A stretch of DNA of 64,000 bases from assembly GCA_016935735.1 (NCBI GenBank), contig JAFGQK010000057.1:1-64000 (forward strand). Reading direction: 5' to 3'. The DNA is from Spirochaetales bacterium (lineage in GTDB: Bacteria > Spirochaetota > Spirochaetia > SZUA-6 > JAFGRV01). Numbering within the stretch: the first letter of the stretch is position 1; the number at the start of each line of letters is the position of its first letter. The position numbers and the translations under genes are program-made. Shown here piece after piece: positions 7,955-16,746 of this stretch. The notes beneath the pieces are model-generated. The model worked only from the letters and a program-made list of their open reading frames with translations, searched no databases and had not been told where the DNA came from.

Positions 7955-8656
7955 TTACCAGATACCTGGTATAAGTTTATATCTTGTTTCCCTGGCATAT
8001 TCAGAGTAACCGGGTAATCCTTCCTGAAGGAATTTGTCTTCTTTAGAAGTACGAATAAAATAAATAATAAAGACCGCTACTGTACAGGAAAAGGCATATA
8101 ATGAACCAATCATCATCGGTATGCCTATCATATTTAATAAAACAGATGTATAACCCGGATGCCGGACAATCTTATACGGACCATCCTTTATCACTTTCTG
8201 GCCTCTATCTTCCTGTATTCTCACCGTTGCTTCAAAATATCTATTTACTACCATTGCCCATGTTCCAAGCACAACACCCAGTATATATATGATGAAACCG
8301 GGAATCATTAATTCGATTGGCAGCATCGACCATTTAAACCGGTAATCCAATCCGGCAACAATATATGTTCCGAGAAAGCCAATCAGCAAGTATAAAGTTA
8401 CCAATACCTTATCCCATGATTGAGTATTTTCCCTGGCCTCTGCCCTTTCATTAATGAGATCAGGATTGTATTTGATAAATAGTATCGAACCAACCAGATA
8501 TGAAATTGCAGCTATACCAAAGAAAATCCATGAACGCACTATGCTTAAATTTCCTGCAGCTATGAAATATACAATCATTAAAATGATTAGCTGCAAATTT
8601 ACTCTTATGATATATAGTATGCCCGACTTTTTTACTTGATTGTTATTATTACTCAT
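7955..8656 (-). CDS. Isoprenylcysteine carboxyl methyltransferase (ICMT)-family membrane protein
   Basis: This 233-residue protein has about five hydrophobic segments. The ICMT/phospholipid-methyltransferase signature GPYKIVRHPGYTSVLL lies near residue 160, with a C-terminal ED-x-x-L...PGY-x-EY...TRYKLIPGIW block that binds SAM in the family. Members methylate carboxylates or lipid head groups in the membrane. A strong ribosome binding site (AAAGGAGT) precedes ATG 8654-8656. In a polyketide operon it may methylate a carboxyl or hydroxyl of a hydrophobic product, but a lipid substrate is equally possible. Confidence 0.8.
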   Translation of the reverse strand: MSNNNNQVKKSGILYIIRVNLQLIILMIVYFIAAGNLSIVRSWIFFGIAAISYLVGSILFIKYNPDLINERAEARENTQSWDKVLVTLYLLIGFLGTYIVAGLDYRFKWSMLPIELMIPGFIIYILGVVLGTWAMVVNRYFEATVRIQEDRGQKVIKDGPYKIVRHPGYTSVLLNMIGIPMMIGSLYAFSCTVAVFIIYFIRTSKEDKFLQEGLPGYSEYARETRYKLIPGIW

Positions 8657-8956
8657 AATAAACTCCTTTCTCTACTTATTGGAAATCCTGGGTTACTTGA
8701 ACGATATCCTGTGAATGATAAAAATTTATATATCCTTTTCTTTTTCAAGTCCAGCCAAATTAAAAAATCCAGCAATTATAATCAAATTTAAAAACCTGTG
8801 CAAGCTTTTTATAAGGAAAGTAAAAAAAATCACAATTTGAATAAATCCGGTACTGTAATAATATGAACATGCCATATAGTTTTGCCCAGGTGAAGTATCG
8901 AAGATATTTTACCTGGGCCGTGTTTTACGATGTTTTAATGTCGTAAAATTTCCTAT
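8657..8956. other. Intergenic stretch with two hairpins
   Basis: No gene is seen between the ICMT-like gene and the third radical SAM gene. The only structure is the pair of hairpins at 8884-8948, listed separately. Confidence 0.5.
8884..8948 (-). terminator. Two stable hairpins after the third radical SAM gene
   Basis: Hairpin 1 has 16-nt arms at 8884-8899 and 8903-8918. It is fully paired if two G-U wobbles are allowed, with a 3-nt loop. Hairpin 2 has arms TTTTACGA (8923-8930) and TCGTAAAA (8941-8948). Both follow the stop of the minus-strand gene at 8957. Neither has a clear U tract on the minus strand, so they could be a partial terminator, an mRNA-stabilising element or a processing site. 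Confidence 0.4.
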
Positions 8957-10567
8957 TTAAGACCTTAGTTTATTTATTATATCGAATTCCATTTTGTTTT
9001 GTAATCTCATTTTTACTGCGTTATTAAATGTTTTTAAAAAAGTGCGAATTTGTGCAGGAGAATATCCGCGATTATCCAATTCAGACAAATCAAAATCTAA
9101 AGCAGGTATGGCTATTGAGTTATTGATTGCAAGGTATGCTTGTTCAATTAACTCGGATGCAATCCGTGAATTCATTGTATTATGGGACCAAAATATACGG
9201 TCACCCTTGATATTATATTTTTCGGACTGCTCATATATCGGGGCAGAGCGGATACCGGACCACACATGCAATTGATAGTAGGTGGGTTTATATTTCTCTA
9301 TAAACCCGACCGTATCCCTGAATGTTTCGGGTGTTTCACCCGGAAAACCGACAATAAATGAGGCAAGAGAGATTATTCCATATTCATTTAACAAATCGAG
9401 TGCTCTTCTATAATCCTCAACCGTGGTTTTTTTATTCATATTGTCAAGAATTTTCTGATGGGCAGATTCAAATCCGATCAGCACCGATTTGCATCCGCTT
9501 TCCTTCATTAACTCAACAGCCTCTTTATCGAGGGATTCTGCCCTGATAAAAGCACTCCAGTTAAATGTATATCTATTCCTGACCATGGCCCTTAAAATAT
9601 TTTTATACTTCACAAGCGGAACATTAAATGTATCATCTATAAAAAGAATTCTTTTCACATTTTTTATATTCTGAATCGCATTTAACTCTTTTATTATAGT
9701 TTCCGGATTGGCAGCATAATACTTTCCTCCCAATTTGGGAAATCCGCAATATGCACAGGAAAACGGACAGGATATGGACGTACGCAGCAGAACCATATCA
9801 CCTAACTTATCGGAAAAAAATTCCCAATCAACAATATTATCATCCAGCTTGTTGTATTCCGGTCTCTCCGGGTTAAGGTGATATTTGTTTCCGTTTTTAT
9901 AAATAAGATTATAGATATTATGAACTGGTGAATCGTTTTTAAGTGCATATAACACTTTAGCCAAAGCGTCTTCACCCTGGGAATCGACAATATAGAAATC
10001 CGCATTTATTTTTTTAAGCAGCTTCATAAAGTCCGAATTGGAAAGACTTTGTTTTTCATTTAAAATATATGGGCCACCAACAATTATTTTTACTGTTTTA
10101 TTATACATTCGGATAAACTTAATGATTTTCATTACAGGATCGCTAAAAATATAGAATGTTGTCAGTATTGCAATGGCCCTTATTTCATTCTGGCATAATC
10201 TTTTTATTAATATATCTTTCCTGTCATCAAAAGAATTTAAATAATCGAAAGTCAAACCCTTTTTTTTCAGGAATGTACCCAGGTAGGCTATTGTCAAACT
10301 AAAAATATTCTTTGAATTCGATTTGCCGCTGCCATTCCCGGAATTTCCTTTGTCATATACCATTTCGAATATTTCCGATGCACTGTATATCTTGCCTTTA
10401 TACTTAATCCAGCTGTATTGAAAATATTTATACAGGACATATAGTTTTGAATTAATTGGTAATATTTTTAACAGCTTATGCAACCCGAAAAATCTGAATA
10501 GTTTAATTAAAAGGATTATAAAATTTGCAGTTCCTTTATAATGCCCTATTAACATACAATCAATCAT
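8957..10567 (-). CDS. Radical SAM protein, cobalamin-binding type, paralogue 3
   Basis: This 536-residue protein has the same two-domain plan as the two paralogues downstream but is more diverged. It has CPFSCAYC near residue 271 and ASFIVGFPGETPETF near 408. Its first-domain linker carries a Gly/Ser/Asn-rich stretch near residue 75. Only seven bases lie between the ATG and a run of sixteen GAAG units, so the repeat itself supplies the GGAAG ribosome binding site. Expression may therefore vary with repeat length. The likely role is carbon methylation or another radical modification of the polyketide; no substrate can be named. Confidence 0.75.
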   Translation of the reverse strand: MIDCMLIGHYKGTANFIILLIKLFRFFGLHKLLKILPINSKLYVLYKYFQYSWIKYKGKIYSASEIFEMVYDKGNSGNGSGKSNSKNIFSLTIAYLGTFLKKKGLTFDYLNSFDDRKDILIKRLCQNEIRAIAILTTFYIFSDPVMKIIKFIRMYNKTVKIIVGGPYILNEKQSLSNSDFMKLLKKINADFYIVDSQGEDALAKVLYALKNDSPVHNIYNLIYKNGNKYHLNPERPEYNKLDDNIVDWEFFSDKLGDMVLLRTSISCPFSCAYCGFPKLGGKYYAANPETIIKELNAIQNIKNVKRILFIDDTFNVPLVKYKNILRAMVRNRYTFNWSAFIRAESLDKEAVELMKESGCKSVLIGFESAHQKILDNMNKKTTVEDYRRALDLLNEYGIISLASFIVGFPGETPETFRDTVGFIEKYKPTYYQLHVWSGIRSAPIYEQSEKYNIKGDRIFWSHNTMNSRIASELIEQAYLAINNSIAIPALDFDLSELDNRGYSPAQIRTFLKTFNNAVKMRLQNKMEFDIINKLRS

Positions 10568-10573
10568 GGTTCA

Positions 10574-10638
10574 CTTCCTTCCTTCCTTCCTTCCTTCCTT
10601 CCTTCCTTCCTTCCTTCCTTCCTTCCTTCCTTCCTTCC
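10574..10638. repeat. Tetranucleotide microsatellite (CTTC)16, GAAG on the coding strand
   Basis: Sixteen perfect CTTC units (10574-10637) plus one base lie between the stop of the ECH1 gene (10659) and the start of the third radical SAM gene (10567). Perfect tetranucleotide arrays of this length are rare in bacteria outside contingency loci, where slipped-strand mispairing changes unit number. Confidence 0.95.
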
Positions 10639-10658
10639 CATCAAATACATGCTTCTTA

Positions 10659-11453
10659 TCAATCTTCCCATGGAAACTTCTGGTACTTCACATAATTTAT
10701 AATATTATTTATCACCCCGGGATCACTTGAAAGTCTGTCTGTTTGAGAAACAGCCATATCTTCCATTTGATTTGTTATAATCCATAATTTCCGGAAATAA
10801 TCTTTTAATGTTCTAATCGTGGAACCTTCAAGTTTCGATACCCGCAAAAAATATGCTCTCATTGCTTCTTGCAGGTTTTCATTTATCTCATCAATTAAAT
10901 GAGTTTCACAGGCTGTTTTTGCATTTACAGGCATAGTTGTTAATGTCATCCTGTAAGCAGTCTGAAATCCTACTCTTCTTATTAAAAATGGCAGAACCAT
11001 TGATGGGAGTAACCCCCAGAGTGCTTCAGAAAGACTGAAATTTGAAGCAGGGGTTGCGATGGCTATATCGCTGGCAGCTACGAGTCCGACCCCGCCGGCT
11101 ACAACAAGTCCATCTACCAGCGTTATAACGATTTTAGGTATAAGTGAGAATCTTTTCAATGTTTCCAGATAAGGACGTGAATTCGAGCCATGTTCGTTAT
11201 TTTGAGTTACCGGTATGAAATCATTTTGCTCCTGTTTTTTTGCAACAGTATTAAAATCCATACCTGTACAAAAAATGCCTTTCTGTCCTTTCAGTACAAT
11301 AACCCTACATTGATCATCTTGTTCTGCCGTGTCGAGTACATGATTAATTTCAATTAATAATTCTGCATTAATACTATTGCGTTGATCCGGCCGATTAATA
11401 GTAATGGCAATCTCCCCTGCTGTTTTATTAACTAATATAGTTTTATATTCCAT
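10659..11453 (-). CDS. pksH: PksH-type enoyl-CoA hydratase (ECH1, beta-branching dehydratase)
   Basis: This 264-residue crotonase has VLKGQKGIFCTGMDF near residue 55, GLVVAGGVGLVAASDIA near 115 and the block LSEALWGLLPSMVLPFLIRRVG near 140, with the acidic residue expected of ECH1. The sequence ...RMTLTTMPV strongly recalls PksH/BaeH. ECH1 dehydrates the HMG-ACP adduct during beta-branching. It is transcribed with the downstream radical SAM gene, from which it is separated by the tetranucleotide repeat. The HMG-synthase partner (PksG) is not in the window. Confidence 0.85.
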   Translation of the reverse strand: MEYKTILVNKTAGEIAITINRPDQRNSINAELLIEINHVLDTAEQDDQCRVIVLKGQKGIFCTGMDFNTVAKKQEQNDFIPVTQNNEHGSNSRPYLETLKRFSLIPKIVITLVDGLVVAGGVGLVAASDIAIATPASNFSLSEALWGLLPSMVLPFLIRRVGFQTAYRMTLTTMPVNAKTACETHLIDEINENLQEAMRAYFLRVSKLEGSTIRTLKDYFRKLWIITNQMEDMAVSQTDRLSSDPGVINNIINYVKYQKFPWED

Positions 11454-11561
11454 AATAAATTTTTTTCACCTCATATTTTTGTATTCATAATTCTTAAAAA
11501 GGATAATCCGGTATAAAAGGATAATACAAAACAGATTATACCGGTAACCGGCATAGACTGA

Positions 11562-13334
11562 TTACTGGTTGGGTTTTTCCAATAAAATATCTTCTATTAC
11601 TAATGCATCAAGACCACTGGTAAAAAAAACAGCTAAAGCATCTTCTAAAGAATGAATTATTGGTTTTCCCATGACATTAAAACTTGTATTTAACAAAACA
11701 GGTACCCCTGTTATCTTGAAGAATTCCTCGATTAATAAATAATATTTTTCATTCCATTCCTTTTTTACCGTCTGTAGCCTTCCCGTTAAATTTTTATGGA
11801 CTACCCCGGGAATTTTATCCATCACTTCATTTCTATAACGTAATGTCCTTTCCATATAAGGAGACTCCTGGTAATTCTCAAAATAATTCTCCCCGTATTC
11901 ATGCAGGATAGAAGGGGCAAATGGCCGGAATTCCTCCCGGAATTTAATCCTGGAATTAATCTTCTCTTTACAATCTTTCATTCGCGGATCTGCAAGGATC
12001 GATCTGTTCCCCAATGCCCTTGGTCCAAACTCTGCACGCCCCTGTATCCACCCTATAATTTTTCCTTCCGACAGCAACCTGGCTGCCTTTTTATGTATTT
12101 CCCCGGGATAACGACTTGTGTACCTGTCAAGTCCGCTAAAGCTCTGAAAGTTTTTAATTGTATCTTTTGATAATTCCGAGCCCAGATAGGGGGGTTGAAA
12201 AACATTTGCCGGCATACAATCGGGATTATCTTCATAATAAGCAAGTAAAGCCGCACCTATCGAATTCCCATCATCCGCGGGTGCACTGAATATGTATGCG
12301 TGCTTAAAAGGTGTGTGAGTAGTTATGCTTCCATTGGCCCATGAGTTTAAGAAGACCCCGCCGCCAAGTAATAATGTGTCAGTATCCACCAGTTCATACA
12401 GGTTGGTTAAATATGCAAATAATAGTTCACAGAATACCACCTGTCCAGTATAGGCCATATCTGCCATCTCAATTGCAGGCTGGCCGGGTTTCCTTTTGTA
12501 TGAATAGAGTTTGCGAAGGCACTGATTATAGGTAAGGGGTTTGCTGGATACTATATTCAGACCATTTACGTTTAACATTGATTTCATAATATCATAATAC
12601 ATATTGTCAAGGTTTCCGTATGCGGCCAATCCCATTACTTTCCATTCCTCTCCTTTGAAATAACCAAAACCGCATATATCACAAATAACCATGTAGAACA
12701 TTCCCAGGCTGGCAGCCATAAAATCGTAATCTTTATCCTCTTCCAGGCTTATTATTTTCCCATTTTTATAATTGAAGCTGTGGGTTGAACTTTTTTCTCC
12801 ATAACCATCTATGACAGCACATACCCCCTCATTATACGGGGCAGTATAGCAGGCGGTGGCGGCATGGGTTAAATGATGATCATAACGTTTTATAATAAAA
12901 TTAATATCCTTCTTCCATCCCTCTAATTGACTTAATTCATACCGGAGAGTTTTATTGGCCTGGGTCATTGCTCTCATTTGTGATGATATGGCAAATTTCC
13001 GGAAAGCGAGTTTATCAACAATTAAATCGGGCACATGACCGCTGCTGTCTTTCCACGCATTTTCTTCTTTATCCAGAAGATCTATGGCCTGGTGAACCAC
13101 ATTTTCTGCATCATTACTCCAGGTATGGGCAACAACCAATTCTGATCCGGGTTCGCAATAGTGCTGTATAAGTTTCCCCGTCCGGAGAAATTGATCGGCC
13201 GTGCTGTTGATAGCTCTTTTATTTTGCAGGTACCTTTCGGTTGCCTCTGCAAAAACAATCTCTCCCTTTGAATTGACAATACTTATTGAACTATCATGAA
13301 AGCTATTTGCAATTCCTATGTAATTTCTTTTCAT
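11562..13334 (-). CDS. Carbamoyltransferase (NodU/CmcH/TobZ family)
   Basis: This 590-residue protein has the two-part family plan. The N-terminal Kae1-like domain contains HHLTHAA near residue 152, VIDGYGE near 173 and EEWKVMGLAAYG near 230. The C-terminal YrdC-like domain contains GRAEFGPRALGNRSILADPR near 445. The enzyme makes carbamoyl-AMP from carbamoyl phosphate and ATP and transfers the carbamoyl group to a hydroxyl. GGGAG precedes ATG 13332-13334. The context predicts a carbamate on a polyketide hydroxyl. Confidence 0.92.
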   Translation of the reverse strand: MKRNYIGIANSFHDSSISIVNSKGEIVFAEATERYLQNKRAINSTADQFLRTGKLIQHYCEPGSELVVAHTWSNDAENVVHQAIDLLDKEENAWKDSSGHVPDLIVDKLAFRKFAISSQMRAMTQANKTLRYELSQLEGWKKDINFIIKRYDHHLTHAATACYTAPYNEGVCAVIDGYGEKSSTHSFNYKNGKIISLEEDKDYDFMAASLGMFYMVICDICGFGYFKGEEWKVMGLAAYGNLDNMYYDIMKSMLNVNGLNIVSSKPLTYNQCLRKLYSYKRKPGQPAIEMADMAYTGQVVFCELLFAYLTNLYELVDTDTLLLGGGVFLNSWANGSITTHTPFKHAYIFSAPADDGNSIGAALLAYYEDNPDCMPANVFQPPYLGSELSKDTIKNFQSFSGLDRYTSRYPGEIHKKAARLLSEGKIIGWIQGRAEFGPRALGNRSILADPRMKDCKEKINSRIKFREEFRPFAPSILHEYGENYFENYQESPYMERTLRYRNEVMDKIPGVVHKNLTGRLQTVKKEWNEKYYLLIEEFFKITGVPVLLNTSFNVMGKPIIHSLEDALAVFFTSGLDALVIEDILLEKPNQ

Positions 13335-13420
13335 AAACTCCCTGTCTTTACTTCTTATTATTATTTTATTTCAGTAATAGCCTGGTAATAAATTCATCAA
13401 TAATCATGTATAAGGATTCC

Positions 13421-14599
13421 CTATATTAATTCATTCTCCCTGATATATTTATCATATATTCTTGCCATGTCCGAAAATAAAGGGCATTCGATTCCTGAAC
13501 CATTTAACGATTCTGTAAAATGAGTATTATCAAAAAACGGGGTCTTGAAAGGAAGCCCCCATCTGAAAACGATCTGTAAAGGCAGCAAAGACCTGTCGGA
13601 ATTGGATTCCATAAATTTCAGGAAAGCCTGCCGCCAGCGCTCCCCATCGATAATTTCAATATTATAATTTAGTGAATTAAATGTATTGAAAATATCATTC
13701 CAGGTGAGATTTTCCGGGCTCATCATCGAAAATAGCTTGCCATCGGATTCCGGTTTTAAGGAAATGTAAACCACTGCTTTGCTTATATAATCAACCGGGG
13801 CGATAAAAAACGGCTCAGTAATATCCGGTGCCAAATTCATTTTCATACAGACCTTGATTATTAACCAGACAAAATCTTTTTGATTAATAAAACCGGTATG
13901 CATATCGCCGCCAATATATGGTAACCGGTAAATACTCATTGGTACTCCCCGTTTACCGGCTTGCTGAACCAGCTTATCCGATACCCATTTTGTTTTTATG
14001 TACCCAAGGGGGGATGTCATATTCTCTAAAGGATGGTCTTCGCTAATAATTTCCTTACTTTTAAAATCTGCTATATTGAATACATTCACATTGGAAATAT
14101 AATTTATTTTTTTTATTTTTTTTGTCATGGCAAGTTTTATCAATTCGATTGTCGGTTTTACATTACTGGGGGTTAATTGTTGATAGGGTAATAAAAAGTT
14201 GATCAGTGCTCCATTATGATAAATACAGTCCACCTGTTCAGCAAGCAGTTCCCATTCATCCTCCGATAATCCAAGCCGGTCTTTCTGAAAATCTCCTGTA
14301 AGGGGTATAATTCTGTTTTTATACCCATTATCCCATATTAAAAATTCTTCCAGCTTTTGCTGAATTCTTTTTAATCCCTCCTCTTTATTTTCCGCTCGTA
14401 CCAGGGTGAAAATTTTTGCATCTGATTGTTTGATAGTCTCTGAAAGCAAGTGAGATCCAACCAATCCGGTTGTCCCGGTAACCAGAATGTATTCCGGTTG
14501 TTTCTGATAGGTTCCAATACCATCATCAGGTGAAATTTTTTCATCAAGTATTGCATCCTGATACCATGGTTCTTTAAGTTCTTTCCTGTTTATTTCCAT
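13421..14599 (-). CDS. Free-standing thioester reductase (NAD-binding 4 family)
   Basis: This 392-residue extended SDR resembles the R domains that release products from NRPS/PKS lines and Lys2. The nucleotide-binding motif VTGTTGLVGSHL lies at about 39-50, TLVRA at about 65, and the catalytic Y-x-x-x-K appears as YIKTK near 198. Such enzymes reduce a carrier-bound thioester to an aldehyde or alcohol using NAD(P)H. No thioesterase terminates the PKS genes here, so this protein is the best candidate for chain release. About 35 residues precede the fold; they may contact the final carrier protein. Confidence 0.85.
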   Translation of the reverse strand: MEINRKELKEPWYQDAILDEKISPDDGIGTYQKQPEYILVTGTTGLVGSHLLSETIKQSDAKIFTLVRAENKEEGLKRIQQKLEEFLIWDNGYKNRIIPLTGDFQKDRLGLSEDEWELLAEQVDCIYHNGALINFLLPYQQLTPSNVKPTIELIKLAMTKKIKKINYISNVNVFNIADFKSKEIISEDHPLENMTSPLGYIKTKWVSDKLVQQAGKRGVPMSIYRLPYIGGDMHTGFINQKDFVWLIIKVCMKMNLAPDITEPFFIAPVDYISKAVVYISLKPESDGKLFSMMSPENLTWNDIFNTFNSLNYNIEIIDGERWRQAFLKFMESNSDRSLLPLQIVFRWGLPFKTPFFDNTHFTESLNGSGIECPLFSDMARIYDKYIRENELI

Positions 14600-14629
14600 A
14601 TCATTATCCTTACATTAAAAATAATTTCT

Positions 14630-15598
14630 TTAATATCTCAATAACATCCCGCTTGCAATAATTCCATCTCCGGTTCCTGCAAACAGGAATATATCATTTC
14701 GTTTTAATTTTCCCTGCTTTACATTTTCATACAATGCCATGGGATATGAGGCGGCACCGCACAGACCCTGGGTGCTCATCGTATTATAAACCTTCTGCTC
14801 CTCAAAAAAAATACCGGGTGAAAGGGCAGGCTGTTGCAGGATTGCTACATTAATATCACTCACGTTAAAGTCTTTGATAACTTTCTTAATAATTTTTTCC
14901 GTGTATTCTATACTCTTTTGCTTAAATAATTCCCAGTTAATCTGTAAAGCAATATCCTCTGGTTTTGTAAGTTTTTCCTGAAAGGCAGTAAGTCCATATT
15001 TTGAGATTATCATTGTAAGATAATCACTGTATGACTCCTGTACAGAGTTAAGCACGGAACTTGATTCCCCTTTGCCCGCCCTGGATACAACGACAGCACC
15101 TGCACCATCTCCAAAAACAGCATATGCTCCGATATTCCGCGGATCCAGCATTGCAGACATTATTTCCGAAGAAACAATGAGAATAGTATTGTATCGTTCA
15201 GTTGAAAGTAAATGAACACACACATCCAGCGCCGAAATAAAACTCTGACAGCCTGATTGTATGGTAAGTGAAGGAATACCCGAATCTCCAAATCCCAGCT
15301 CTTTTTGAACAAGCGGACCGCCATCAGGTACCTTCTGTTCAAAACTCATCGAGGCATTAATAATAAGATCAATGTCAAAACTATTAATCCCGGCATCTTC
15401 CATGGCTTCACGGGCCGCGATGGCGCCCATCAAGGATTGGGTTTCATCTTCAACCCATCGCCGGGTGGTTATTCCGATATTTTTCTTGCACCAACCGGCT
15501 TTGAGTCCGCATTCTTTTTCAATCGTACTGTTTTTAATTATCCGCGCTGGCTGGTATCTTCCTATTCCCGTGATTTTGATGGGACAGGGATACTTCAT
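14630..15598 (-). CDS. KASIII-like protein A with lost His and Asn
   Basis: This thiolase-fold protein of 322 residues belongs to the FabH/KASIII group. The nucleophile Cys is present (SGCQSF, residue 117). The usual His position reads LQQPALSPG, and the usual GN-x-x-A-A-S asparagine site reads GLCGAAS. Thus two of the three catalytic residues appear replaced and normal decarboxylative condensation is unlikely. Acyl transfer, or a structural role in a heterodimer with the next protein, is plausible, as in the PqsB/PqsC pair. I chose ATG 15596-15598, with GGAGGAGG about 11 nt upstream; a start nine codons earlier is possible but places that site inside the gene. Confidence 0.75.
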   Translation of the reverse strand: MKYPCPIKITGIGRYQPARIIKNSTIEKECGLKAGWCKKNIGITTRRWVEDETQSLMGAIAAREAMEDAGINSFDIDLIINASMSFEQKVPDGGPLVQKELGFGDSGIPSLTIQSGCQSFISALDVCVHLLSTERYNTILIVSSEIMSAMLDPRNIGAYAVFGDGAGAVVVSRAGKGESSSVLNSVQESYSDYLTMIISKYGLTAFQEKLTKPEDIALQINWELFKQKSIEYTEKIIKKVIKDFNVSDINVAILQQPALSPGIFFEEQKVYNTMSTQGLCGAASYPMALYENVKQGKLKRNDIFLFAGTGDGIIASGMLLRY

Positions 15599-15692
15599 AC
15601 CCTTCATTCCTCCTCCATATTTCATTTAACTAATGTGTATTATTTTAAACCTTATCCTGTTTCTTGCAGTGTAAAGCATACTTATTCAGGTG

Positions 15693-16691
15693 TTAATACT
15701 TTAAGAGTATTCCATAGATCGAAAAACCCGCGCCCATCCCGTGCAGCAATGTTAAATCTCCCCGGTGTAATAATTTGTTTTTAACAGCTTCATACAAGGC
15801 CATGGGATATCCAACAGCGCCTATATTCCCGGACCAATCAATAATTCTTATAATTCTACTCGCGGGAAACATCAGTTTTATCATATCAATCGCCAAACGG
15901 GAGGCCTGGTTGGGGATGACTACTTTAATGAGATTCCGCTTGAGAGGTAATAATCTGGAAAAAAAGTCCCGGTTATACTTCACCCCTTCCGCCTGCATGG
16001 TTTGCGAATCAAACTCGAAATAAAAATCCTCTGAAAAGACATTTTTACTGAAAAGCATTTTTTTCCCGGATTTGCCGGAAAAACCACCAACACCTGTTGC
16101 GCGGCTATATGTTTCCATTCTTGCGGCATAGAGGCATGATTTTTCCGTTTCGGATGAACGTGTCAATACCATTGCGGCCGCCGCATCACCCATCATACTG
16201 TAAAGCATGGGATCCTTGTTATTAAGACCCGGTGAAGAAACTAGTGCAGATACTACCAGGATATTCTTGTATCTATCCGTTAATAAGAGGCAGGAACTTA
16301 AGTCCAGGGCAAAAAGACAGCTCATGCAACCACAATTAATGCTGAAACATTCAACATTTTCCCTTTCTATCCCTAACACCTTTTTAATTTGAAGTGACTG
16401 ATCCGGCACCACACAATCAAAAGAATTGGATGCATTTATTATCAGATCTATATCATTTTTAGCAAGATGTGCATCTTTTATTGCCTCCTCGGAAGCCTGC
16501 TTACACATATGAGTTATATTTTCATCAGCTATCCAGCGCCGTTCACTGATCCCTAGTTTCCTTGTACACCATCCCTCCTCCAGATCACAATTTGCTTCTA
16601 TTTCACTATTAGGGATAATCCTCTCCGGCAAATACCTGCCTAATCCTGCAATTTTCAAGGGTTTTGAGTTTTTATTTTCTGTATTCGTCAT
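15693..16691 (-). CDS. KASIII-like protein B with His to Asn change
   Basis: This 332-residue KASIII-like protein is homologous to its downstream neighbour over its full length. The nucleophile is conserved (NCGCMSC, Cys122) and the asparagine is retained in WSGNIGAVGYP, but the His position reads VIPNQASRLA, with Asn in place of His. It therefore complements protein A, which lacks both residues. The pair lies between the discrete ACP and radical SAM genes and the thioester reductase. Possible jobs are acyl transfer, starter supply or a specialised condensation; it is too short to be an HMG-CoA synthase. The ribosome binding site is weak. Confidence 0.75.
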   Translation of the reverse strand: MTNTENKNSKPLKIAGLGRYLPERIIPNSEIEANCDLEEGWCTRKLGISERRWIADENITHMCKQASEEAIKDAHLAKNDIDLIINASNSFDCVVPDQSLQIKKVLGIERENVECFSINCGCMSCLFALDLSSCLLLTDRYKNILVVSALVSSPGLNNKDPMLYSMMGDAAAAMVLTRSSETEKSCLYAARMETYSRATGVGGFSGKSGKKMLFSKNVFSEDFYFEFDSQTMQAEGVKYNRDFFSRLLPLKRNLIKVVIPNQASRLAIDMIKLMFPASRIIRIIDWSGNIGAVGYPMALYEAVKNKLLHRGDLTLLHGMGAGFSIYGILLKY

Positions 16692-16746
16692 AGTTAAACC
16701 ATAATTAAAATATTTATTATACCGGATATCAATCCTCTCGTGGATT

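Noticed and set aside
14630..16691. KASIII-like pair as the missing HMG-CoA synthase
   Set aside because: At about 330 residues they are shorter than PksG-type proteins and carry KASIII, not HMGS, motifs.
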